NCBI GenBank assembly: GCA_903838095.1
Contig: CAILXE010000057.1
Span: 1-15,696, forward strand
Reading direction: 5' to 3'
Source of the DNA: an uncultured Chlorobiaceae bacterium
GTDB taxonomy: Bacteria; Bacteroidota; Chlorobiia; Chlorobiales; Chlorobiaceae
DNA: 15,696 nucleotides
Shown here: in pieces, positions 7,564-14,940 of the stretch
Layout of the letters: the number at the start of each line of letters is the position of its first letter
Numbering within the stretch: position 1 is the stretch's first letter
Made by a program: the position numbers and the translations under genes
Notes under the pieces: generated by a model
Told to the model about the DNA's origin: nothing
Database searches by the model: none
What the model saw: only the letters and a program-made list of their open reading frames with translations

Positions 7564-9024
7564 ATGGATAATCAGGTTACAAGTGCTTCGCATAGCGGGT
7601 CGATTCATAAAACCGTTGTTGTTGACCTCGACGGCACTCTTGTCAACACTGACATGTTGGTGGAGAATTTTTTTCTTTTTCTTCGGATGCATCCTTTACG
7701 TATCCTTGAGGTGATTGCGTGGCTGTTTAAAGGTAAAGTCTATTTCAAGCGTCGTCTTGCAGATACCATTTTGTCTGAAGTTTCTTGTCTTCCCTATAAT
7801 CAGACCATTTTGAACTGGCTTGAACAGCAACGTTCTGCTGGCGCAAAACTCATTCTCGCCACAGCATCTGATCTGCGAATAGCCAACAAAGTGTCTGGGT
7901 ACTTAGGTCTTTTTGATGAAGTGATCGGCACAGAAGAAACCAATCTTTCGTCAAATAATAAACGTGACGTGCTCGTCCAACGATACGGTGAGCGAGGTTA
8001 CGAATATGTGGGCAATTCCACGGCTGATCTGGCTGTCTGGAAGACAGCTTCTGTTATACATGTCGTAAATCCCGAGCGTGGGGTGCTTGCTGCTGTTCGG
8101 AAGATTGGCAAGGTCGAGATGGTTTTCGAGAACCGGCCGCCTTATTTTCGTACTTTGGTTAAGGCAATGCGCCTCCATCAGTGGGCAAAGAACCTGCTAC
8201 TGTTTGTGCCACTGCTCGCATCCCATAGAATTATGGAAGTCCCACTTTTGTGGAACGGCCTGCTGGCCTTCATTGCTTTTGGGGCTTGTGCATCAAGCGT
8301 CTATTTGTTGAATGATTTGCTCGATCTTCCGGACGATCGAAAGCACCCAACAAAATGTAAACGACCATTGGCCGCTGGTAATCTGCCAATTTTTCATGTG
8401 CTATTTTTGATACCGGTGTTGCTTGCCGGTGCGTTTGTTGTTGCGCTGTGGTTGTTGCCTATCCAGTTTGCTGCCGTGCTTGTTGCTTATTATATCCTGA
8501 CGATTGTCTATTCGCTGTGGTTGAAGCGTGTGGTGATGCTTGATGTTGTCACTTTGGCCATGCTCTACACCATCCGTGTAGTGGCGGGGGCTGCGGTGAT
8601 GTCGCTGGTTGCAACTTCCTGGATGCTCATTTTTTGTATGTTTATTTTTTTAAGTCTGGCCTTTGTGAAACGTTATACGGAACTTCATACTGCTAGAGAA
8701 AAGGGTGTAAATGATCAGGTGGCTGGGCGGGGTTACTACCCAGAAGACTTCGAGTTGTTGGCCTCGCTTGGTGGTGCTTCGGGTTATATCTCTGTGCTGG
8801 TGCTGGCTTTTTATATCAATGAAGCAACCTCGAGTATCTTGTACCACTCCCCAAAGTGGGTGTGGGCAACTTGCCCGTTGCTTCTTTTTTGGATTAGTCG
8901 TGTATGGTTGCTAGCGCATCGTGGAGAGATGCATGAAGATCCCATCGTTTTTGCACTGCGAGACAAAGTAAGTCGCTGGGTGGGAATTTTTTTTGTAATT
9001 TTTTTTGCTTTGGGGTCTTTCTGA
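7564..9024 (+). CDS. HAD phosphatase-UbiA prenyltransferase fusion; polyprenyl-phosphate phosphoribosyltransferase (Rv3806c-like)
   Basis: A 486-residue protein. Residues 15-185 form a HAD domain: motif I VVDLDGT (19-25), LATAS (99-103), a candidate Lys133 and motif IV VGNSTAD (149-155), where the usual first acid of GDxxxD is Asn but Asp155 remains. Residues about 195-486 are a multi-pass UbiA domain: NDLLDLPDDRKHPTK (250-264) followed by KRPLAAG (266-272), and the second metal-site region YSLWLKRVVMLDV (316-328). The NDxxDxxxDxxHPTK-xRPxAAG form is that of mycobacterial decaprenyl-phosphate phosphoribosyltransferase (Rv3806c), not of ubiquinone UbiA. Prediction: PRPP plus polyprenyl phosphate gives polyprenyl-phospho-5-phosphoribose, and the HAD part may remove the 5-phosphate, a step assigned to a separate phosphatase in mycobacteria. 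An ATG at 7564, 77 bases after the previous gene, has no strong ribosome site. It is coupled to the oxidase gene by TGATG. Confidence 0.9.
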   Translation: MDNQVTSASHSGSIHKTVVVDLDGTLVNTDMLVENFFLFLRMHPLRILEVIAWLFKGKVYFKRRLADTILSEVSCLPYNQTILNWLEQQRSAGAKLILATASDLRIANKVSGYLGLFDEVIGTEETNLSSNNKRDVLVQRYGERGYEYVGNSTADLAVWKTASVIHVVNPERGVLAAVRKIGKVEMVFENRPPYFRTLVKAMRLHQWAKNLLLFVPLLASHRIMEVPLLWNGLLAFIAFGACASSVYLLNDLLDLPDDRKHPTKCKRPLAAGNLPIFHVLFLIPVLLAGAFVVALWLLPIQFAAVLVAYYILTIVYSLWLKRVVMLDVVTLAMLYTIRVVAGAAVMSLVATSWMLIFCMFIFLSLAFVKRYTELHTAREKGVNDQVAGRGYYPEDFELLASLGGASGYISVLVLAFYINEATSSILYHSPKWVWATCPLLLFWISRVWLLAHRGEMHEDPIVFALRDKVSRWVGIFFVIFFALGSF

Positions 9025-10340
9025 TGGATCAATTACTTTCCTGGGGGCGTTATCCGTATAACTTGCAAACTCCTCATTCAATATATTGGCCAGATGATGT
9101 GCCACAAGCATTAACTGATAGCGGAAGTGCTGGGCAAGATGGAATGTTGGTGTTTGGTTGTGGACGAAGCTATGGTGATTCTTGCCTGGCCGAATCGAAC
9201 CATGTGCTCGTAACGCAGAATATGGACAGGGTGCTGGCAGCGGATTGGGAAACCGGTATTATCCTTGCACAAGCCGGTTTGACTTTGGCTGACGTAATTC
9301 GTATTGCTTTGCCACGTGGTTGGTTTTTGCCGGTGACGCCGGGCACCAAGTTTGTAACTTTAGGAGGTGCGGTCGCTAACGATGTGCACGGCAAGAACCA
9401 TCATGTCATGGGAACTTTTTGTCGTCATGTGAGCCGCTTGGTGATGTATCGCAGCGACGAGGGGGTTGTTGACTGTTCTCCTGCCGAACGGGAAGAACTT
9501 TTTGCAGCCACCGTCGGTGGCCTTGGCTTAACGGGGGTGATTTTGGCTGTTGAGCTTCAGTTACGGCGCGTGGTTTCCAGCGAAATCGAACAGCGAGTCA
9601 TTCGATTTGCTGGGCTCGATGAGTTTTTTGATATCTCGCAGAAGTATGATGCTACCCATGAATGCACAGTAGCTTGGATCGATTGTCTGGCCAGTGGTAA
9701 AAAAGCTGGGCGTGGTCATTACATTGTTGGAAACCATGCACAGGAAGGTCCCTTGGAGTTAGCCCCGCCAGGTGGAGTGACTATGCCCATTGATCCCCCT
9801 TTCTCTCTGGTCAATCAGTTTAGCTTGCGAGTCTTTAACACCATATATTACAATAGTCAGCAAAAGAAGGAGGTTTTAAGTCGGGTTGGATATGATGCCT
9901 TTTTTTACCCGCTTGATCGCGTGCTGGACTGGAATCGTATGTATGGTCGAGCGGGGTTCCAACAGTATCAATGCGTCGTGCCTCAACAAGACAGTTACGA
10001 AGTTATTCGCGCTGTCATTCAACAGATATCAAAAAGCGGTACAGGTTCATTCCTGGCGGTACTCAAGCAGTGCGGAAAAAGTGTTTCACCGGGATTAATT
10101 TCGTTTCCGCTACATGGTGTCTCTCTGGCGTTAGATTTTCCTCAGCGTGATCACGTAAATAAGCGCCTGTTCAGTAAACTGGATGCATTGGTTCATGAGG
10201 CTGGTGGCAGGTTATATCCCGCCAAGGACGCGCATATGAGTGCAGCATATTTTAAACAAGCCTATCCGCAGTGGGAGAGGGTAGAAGCCTTGCGCGATCC
10301 TCGTCTCATGTCACAGTTTTGGAAGAGGGTGAGCCAATGA
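9024..10340 (+). CDS. dprE1: DprE1-like FAD-dependent polyprenylphosphoryl-ribose 2'-oxidase
   Basis: A 438-residue oxidase predicted to oxidise the 2'-OH of polyprenyl-phospho-ribose to the 2'-keto intermediate, the first half of epimerisation to arabinose. ATG 9024 overlaps the preceding stop by one base. FAD-binding (VAO/PCMH-type) motifs: SWGRYP (6-11), VFGCGRSYGDSC (43-54), TPGTKFVTLGGAVA (105-118) and NDVHGKNHH (119-127), with the conserved HGKNHH seen in mycobacterial DprE1. The substrate-site Lys in YPAKD (398-402, Lys401) matches Lys418 of M. tuberculosis DprE1 by hand alignment. At the position of Cys387, the residue trapped by benzothiazinone drugs, this protein has Ala369 (FPLHGVSLALDFP, 361-373). 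Length is close to the mycobacterial enzyme. It overlaps the reductase gene by four bases (ATGA). Family assignment is firm; the exact lipid carrier is unknown. Confidence 0.93.
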   Translation: MDQLLSWGRYPYNLQTPHSIYWPDDVPQALTDSGSAGQDGMLVFGCGRSYGDSCLAESNHVLVTQNMDRVLAADWETGIILAQAGLTLADVIRIALPRGWFLPVTPGTKFVTLGGAVANDVHGKNHHVMGTFCRHVSRLVMYRSDEGVVDCSPAEREELFAATVGGLGLTGVILAVELQLRRVVSSEIEQRVIRFAGLDEFFDISQKYDATHECTVAWIDCLASGKKAGRGHYIVGNHAQEGPLELAPPGGVTMPIDPPFSLVNQFSLRVFNTIYYNSQQKKEVLSRVGYDAFFYPLDRVLDWNRMYGRAGFQQYQCVVPQQDSYEVIRAVIQQISKSGTGSFLAVLKQCGKSVSPGLISFPLHGVSLALDFPQRDHVNKRLFSKLDALVHEAGGRLYPAKDAHMSAAYFKQAYPQWERVEALRDPRLMSQFWKRVSQ

Positions 10341-11080
10341 ATAAAACTATTTTCATTGTCGGCGCTACCTCCGGTATTGCCGAAGCGGTAGCTCGGCGTT
10401 ATGCGGAACAAGGTGCACAGTTTTTTTTGGTTGCTAGAAATAGCCACAGACTTCAGGCTATATCAGCCGATTTAGCAGCTCGCGGTGCGAAAGAGGTACA
10501 AACTTTCGTGATGGACGCTAACAATAGCGATCTCATCCCCCAGATGGTTGATGCTGCCTGGCAAGCCTTTGGTACCATTGATGTGGCTCTGATCGCTCAT
10601 GGTACTCTGCCCGATCAGCAGCGTACCGAGACTGATATTCCTTATGCTATTGCCGAATTCCGCACTAATGCCGAAAGCGTGATCGCCACTCTTGCAGGTC
10701 TCGCAGGACATTTCGAATCCCAAAGGAAAGGAGTGATAGCAGTTATTGGCTCGGTTGCTGGTGATCGCGGTAGAGCCAGCAACTATCTCTATGGAGCTGC
10801 CAAGGCTGCTATTGATACTTACGTTTCAGGTCTGCGAGTGAGGCTTTTCAAGAGTGGTGTTCATGTACTGACTATCAAGCCCGGGTTTGTGGCGACCTCG
10901 ATGACCGCCGATTTAAATTTGCCGGAGCGGTTGACCGCTACACCGGAAAGTGTGGCGCGAGACATTGACAAGGCTATCACGAAGCGGAAAGATGTTCTGT
11001 ATACACCTTGGTTCTGGATTTTTATCATGCTGATTATCCGCTGGATACCAGCGGCAATTTTTAAACGTATAAAACTATGA
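10337..11080 (+). CDS. dprE2: DprE2-like SDR, polyprenylphosphoryl-2-keto-ribose reductase
   Basis: A 247-residue classical short-chain dehydrogenase/reductase predicted to reduce the 2'-keto sugar made by the neighbouring oxidase to polyprenyl-phospho-arabinose with NAD(P)H. ATG 10337 is chosen because AAGAGGG (10323-10329) is seven bases upstream and the Rossmann strand begins at once; an upstream in-frame ATG (10271) lies inside the oxidase gene. Motifs: VGATSGIAEAVAR (8-20), AHG (88-90), catalytic Ser139 in IGSVAGDRGR and Tyr152/Lys156 in YLYGAAK, then KPGFVATSM (181-189). The C-terminal tail YTPWFWIFIMLIIRWIPAAI (222-241) is hydrophobic, as in DprE2, and probably anchors the protein near its lipid substrate. 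The ATGA overlaps at both ends (four bases with the oxidase gene, four with the next gene) imply strict co-translation. Confidence 0.92.
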   Translation: MNKTIFIVGATSGIAEAVARRYAEQGAQFFLVARNSHRLQAISADLAARGAKEVQTFVMDANNSDLIPQMVDAAWQAFGTIDVALIAHGTLPDQQRTETDIPYAIAEFRTNAESVIATLAGLAGHFESQRKGVIAVIGSVAGDRGRASNYLYGAAKAAIDTYVSGLRVRLFKSGVHVLTIKPGFVATSMTADLNLPERLTATPESVARDIDKAITKRKDVLYTPWFWIFIMLIIRWIPAAIFKRIKL

Positions 11081-12963
11081 GTGACTTTATAAAACTTAAT
11101 CAACCTCCCCAATTTTTTGCTAATAGCTATTGGGGGCCATTTGGGGTGTTTTGTGCTTTTGGAGCAGTTCTTTTTGGAATCAAATTATGGCTGATTGCTA
11201 CCTATGGTAATGCAACACCATATTGGGATCAGTGGGATGCGGAAGCCGCAAACTTATATAAACCTTTTTTTGAAGGCACGCTTGGCTGGGGTGACTTATT
11301 TGCTCCCCACAACGAGCACCGCATTTTCACAACGCGTCTACTCGCCCTCGGGCTATTGACCCTTAATGGCATCTGGAATCCCCTGCTCCAGATGGTGGTT
11401 AATGCAGCCTTGCATGTCGCTACACTTGTGTTCGGCATTGCATTGCTGACTCGCGCTATAGGGCGCAATCATTTGCCGGCCTTATTGGTTTTTTCCCTGG
11501 TTCTTTTTGGTATTCCCTATGCTTGGGAGAACACGCTGGCGGGCTTTCAGACACAATTTTATTTCGTATTGCTCTTCAGTATTGCGTGTCTGTGGCTTAC
11601 CGTAACCCAACCTCCACTTTCCGCTCGTTGGTGGGGTGGAGTGGTTTGTGCAACGTTTGCTTTCTTTTCTCTGGCGTCAGGCATTTTCGCCCTTGCCGCG
11701 GCGGCAATCATTGGTCTTGTGTTTTATACGATGCAGTTGCGTAAAACCCGTAACCAGTTATTAGCGGTTGCGATTCTTGCCGGACTGTTCATGCTTGGCG
11801 CCGCGCTGACTCCTTCCTTGGCGTATCATGCATCTTTAAAAGCTGCTTCTTTTCTGCAGTTTTTTGATGCCTTGATGTCTGTTCTTGGTTGGCCACTTTC
11901 GGCAAATTTCTTTTCAGCCCTTATCCGTAATTTTCCGGCCTTAGTTTTTGGCGGTTTCATGCTTTGGAAACGTCCCCCAGTGAATGAACGCAAGTGGTTT
12001 TTGTTGGCGCTTGTCGTATGGTCGCTTGGGCAAGCTGTGAGCATTGCCTATGGTCGGGCAGTTGGCAATCTTTCCTCGCGCTATCTAGATTTGTTTGCGA
12101 TTGGCATCCTGGTGAACTTTGCGTGTTTGATTTCTATTGCCCAAGAGCATATATGTAAGTGTCGTCGCTGGATAATCGTTGCTGTGGGTACTTGGATAAT
12201 TACGGTTTTAACGTCTTTAGTGTTGCACGTTGATACACACATTCCAACTGATCTTGCCGACAAACGTGATGCCGGAATTGCGCAGGAAATCAATATGCGA
12301 AATTATTTGACAACTGGCGATTTTAATCATCTAAAAGACAAACCATTTCTTCATGTGCCCTATCCCAATTCTGTACGTTTGGCTTCGATACTCACGTCAC
12401 CTGAAATCCGGGCAATTTTGCCAACCAACATCAGGGTCCCTTTGATGGCCACATCGATTGAGAGTGAACCTGTCGGTGCATTTGTGACTGATGGATATTA
12501 CCCCACCACCCCCAAGCGTACGGGTATGGCATTGGGCAGTTACGGCACTCAAGGTGATGCGGCAACAGGGCAAGCGATAATACGATTCGACGCCAACAAG
12601 AAGAGTGCCCTGTTGGCGATTCCAGTGGCCGGATATCCCCTAAACAATGGCATCAAGCTTGAAATTGAGCAAAACGCCCAAAGGAAAACTGTAGCTATAA
12701 AAAGTAATCCAAAAGAATCTTGGGGAATGGTTTACATCAAGGTTGATAAAGGACCTTTTTCCATCATACTTACCGATTTAAGTAAAGAGAATACTGGTTG
12801 GGTGGCGGTTGGCGCTCCTGTTGTGACGGGTAGGCTGGATGTGTTCGCCAATCGCCTGCTTGCAAACTCGTTTGTGTTTATTATGCTGGGTCTTATGGTT
12901 GTGGTGTTGTTGCTAACGCAATGCGACTTGACAAGCCGTTTAACAAAGTGCGAGGGGGACTGA
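11077..12963 (+). CDS. Multi-pass membrane protein, putative GT-C glycosyltransferase (candidate arabinosyltransferase)
   Basis: A 628-residue protein, start overlapping the reductase stop by ATGA. An N-terminal hydrophobic helix (about 22-42) is followed by a loop rich in conserved-looking polar residues, PYWDQWDAE (48-56) and FAPHNEHRI (75-83), the place where GT-C enzymes carry their catalytic Asp/Glu. Further signatures are WENTLAGFQTQFYF (150-163) and NLSSRYLDL in the middle third. I count roughly ten hydrophobic segments up to about residue 390, then a soluble, probably periplasmic, region (about 390-600) and a final helix (VFIMLGLMVVVLLL). The layout resembles GT-C glycosyltransferases that use polyprenyl-phosphate sugars, but I cannot name a CAZy family from memory. 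Its tight coupling to the arabinose-lipid genes makes polyprenyl-phospho-Araf the most likely donor. Glycosyltransferase role is inference; membrane topology is visible. Confidence 0.78.
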   Translation: MSDFIKLNQPPQFFANSYWGPFGVFCAFGAVLFGIKLWLIATYGNATPYWDQWDAEAANLYKPFFEGTLGWGDLFAPHNEHRIFTTRLLALGLLTLNGIWNPLLQMVVNAALHVATLVFGIALLTRAIGRNHLPALLVFSLVLFGIPYAWENTLAGFQTQFYFVLLFSIACLWLTVTQPPLSARWWGGVVCATFAFFSLASGIFALAAAAIIGLVFYTMQLRKTRNQLLAVAILAGLFMLGAALTPSLAYHASLKAASFLQFFDALMSVLGWPLSANFFSALIRNFPALVFGGFMLWKRPPVNERKWFLLALVVWSLGQAVSIAYGRAVGNLSSRYLDLFAIGILVNFACLISIAQEHICKCRRWIIVAVGTWIITVLTSLVLHVDTHIPTDLADKRDAGIAQEINMRNYLTTGDFNHLKDKPFLHVPYPNSVRLASILTSPEIRAILPTNIRVPLMATSIESEPVGAFVTDGYYPTTPKRTGMALGSYGTQGDAATGQAIIRFDANKKSALLAIPVAGYPLNNGIKLEIEQNAQRKTVAIKSNPKESWGMVYIKVDKGPFSIILTDLSKENTGWVAVGAPVVTGRLDVFANRLLANSFVFIMLGLMVVVLLLTQCDLTSRLTKCEGD

Positions 12964-13078
12964 TAGCATGAAATTGTTTACAGACTTCCCCTGAAAATCG
13001 ATCTTATATCTGGCTGCTTCTTACGATTTTTTCTGCTTCTGATGGCTTCCAGGCACTAGCAGCAACTCATGTCGTTTT
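12964..13078. other. 115-base spacer, possibly with decayed coding sequence
   Basis: This is the longest gap inside the cluster. ATGAAATTG at 12968 opens only an eight-codon frame ending in TGA. In the +1 frame from there, an uninterrupted reading continues with a hydrophobic stretch (SYIWLLLTIFSASDGFQALAA) across the gap and into the next gene. It could be a frameshifted remnant of a membrane-protein start, or chance. No clear terminator or promoter is visible. Confidence 0.3.
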
Positions 13079-14929
13079 ATGTGTAAAATTGAACTACAAA
13101 AAGTCATGCGCCCCCATTATTTCGTGTCGTTAATAGTTGCGATTGTTTTATTGGCGTTCATTGGACTGAGTGTCAGAAAACCAGTAGACGAATCAATAAA
13201 GAACATTGACGAACGAATACCTTTGGGTATGCATGCCTCTATGTGGAGCAATAACAATCTGAACACAGATTGGAGCAGTGCAAGTCCCGTCCTCCCTTAT
13301 AACTTCTCGAAATTTCGTTTTAATTTTTCAGGATATATCCTTGGTTCTTATTTGCTGACACCAGCTGAAAAAGACGATACGCAACATTTATCCGATTTAC
13401 GCATGCTTAATAGGTGTTTTTTTATTGTCACACTGATTTTGTTTGCGGTAATTTGTTCGATGCTCGGCATAAGTTCGGTGTCGACCATTGTGGGTTTAAC
13501 AATTTTAACGTTTGCTCCTGGATTGGTGCACGACTCTCAGATGGCCAGGCCTGAGTCATTCCTCACATTATTAGTATGTTTTTTAATTTTTGGTTTGGTT
13601 TTCAGTAAAAGAATCAAATCTGTCGGCTATACTATTACAGGTATAGCTTTAGGCATAGGTATAGCGACAAAATTCACCTTTGTGCTTTTGTCGCTACTTG
13701 TACTGTACGCCATTTTTGATTCTAAGAAGGATAGGATAAAAAATACGGTATTTTTTGTTGCTTTCACTCTCTTGGGTTTCTTTTTAGCTGCACCATATGT
13801 GGTATTTGATTTTCAAGGATTCTGGAGGGGAATCCAGTCACTCAATATTCAATATTCTCAAAGTCATTTTCCTCACTCGATATTTGATAAATCAACGTCT
13901 TTTTTTACTCAGATACCTTTTTTCATAAAGGTTTATGGCTTTGTGTTTTTGTCACCGTTGGTAATGGCGGTTTACTGCAGTAGATTCCCTGGAAAATTTA
14001 AGAATACTGCCGGTGTTTTGGTCTCATTAGCCGTGGTATACGTGATTTTTTTTGTAACATTATGTCTTCATTCAGTATTCTTTGAAAGAAACTTTCACCC
14101 ATTAATTTTAATAATGGCTTTAAGTTGTACGGTGATTGTAGAAATGGTACCGAGGACTATGTGGCAATTAGTAATAGGTGTAATATTGTTTGCCCCACTC
14201 ATTTATTGGACATACATTATAAATTTAGTGCAATATCCAAGCTATCATACGCAAATCAATAATAGGCTGGATGAATTAACCAAATCATTGCATACCAGTA
14301 CTCCAATTGATGTAAGCTTATTTTCAAAAATACAAAGTTGTGGCCTTATCCGTCAAATTGATTACTCTGATAAAAGCTCCAATGACCTGAGGCAAGCTTA
14401 TTTAGATCAGTCGTATCGCATTTGTGGTTCTTGCATCAGTAAATTTAATGCCTTACCTACAAGTACACTCCATACCTATTTGGATCCTAGTATTTACATC
14501 TTATATAAGCCGTGTAACTGGCCGTTTGAAATCCATTCTCAATATAAACTCCTCGAAAGTTACTATTTTATAGCCCCTGTTTCGGCAGTTATTACAGAAA
14601 GCACGACTTGGAAAGGCACAGATTTTTATAAGTCAAAGCTACCAGGTTTACAAGTCATAGGCAGTTGGCATGAATCTGATGCCGATGTGGGTGAGTTGCT
14701 AATCCAGCTCAATCGTGGCGATAGGTTACTGTTCCGTTCGGGCCCGCGCGGCAATCAATATATGGAGATTATTGGATTGGAGAGCGATTTTATGACAGAG
14801 GCTCCGTATGCTGAGGATTGGATTGAACTTGTTTTCACGAGTCTAGTTCTACCCGAAAAATTTATTCTAAGAATTAAGGACAAAGGACGTGGGTGGGGTG
14901 AGTGGTCGGCTATTGCGATTAGAAATTAA
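13079..14929 (+). CDS. PMT/ArnT-like GT-C membrane glycosyltransferase
   Basis: A 616-residue integral membrane protein. ATG 13079 is the longest ATG start; Met10 (ATG 13106) is also possible, and neither has a good ribosome site. Hydrophobic helices occur at about 13-31, 113-130, 133-150, 160-176, 182-212, 222-242, 280-299, 310-331, 338-356 and 362-384, followed by a soluble C-terminal domain of about 230 residues. GT39/PMT_2-type markers: the first periplasmic loop (32-110), ARPES (156-160), GIATKFTFVLL (194-204), PYVVFDFQGFWRGI (239-252) and FERNFHPLI (335-343). Such enzymes transfer a sugar from a polyprenyl phosphate on the periplasmic side. I do not see an unambiguous DE/DD pair in the first loop; acidic candidates are Asp37, Glu38, Asp44 and Glu45. 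The gene is markedly AT-richer than those around it, suggesting separate acquisition. Donor and acceptor are unknown; arabinose from the preceding module is one option. Confidence 0.8.
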   Translation: MCKIELQKVMRPHYFVSLIVAIVLLAFIGLSVRKPVDESIKNIDERIPLGMHASMWSNNNLNTDWSSASPVLPYNFSKFRFNFSGYILGSYLLTPAEKDDTQHLSDLRMLNRCFFIVTLILFAVICSMLGISSVSTIVGLTILTFAPGLVHDSQMARPESFLTLLVCFLIFGLVFSKRIKSVGYTITGIALGIGIATKFTFVLLSLLVLYAIFDSKKDRIKNTVFFVAFTLLGFFLAAPYVVFDFQGFWRGIQSLNIQYSQSHFPHSIFDKSTSFFTQIPFFIKVYGFVFLSPLVMAVYCSRFPGKFKNTAGVLVSLAVVYVIFFVTLCLHSVFFERNFHPLILIMALSCTVIVEMVPRTMWQLVIGVILFAPLIYWTYIINLVQYPSYHTQINNRLDELTKSLHTSTPIDVSLFSKIQSCGLIRQIDYSDKSSNDLRQAYLDQSYRICGSCISKFNALPTSTLHTYLDPSIYILYKPCNWPFEIHSQYKLLESYYFIAPVSAVITESTTWKGTDFYKSKLPGLQVIGSWHESDADVGELLIQLNRGDRLLFRSGPRGNQYMEIIGLESDFMTEAPYAEDWIELVFTSLVLPEKFILRIKDKGRGWGEWSAIAIRN

Positions 14930-14940
14930 AGGAAAGAAGA

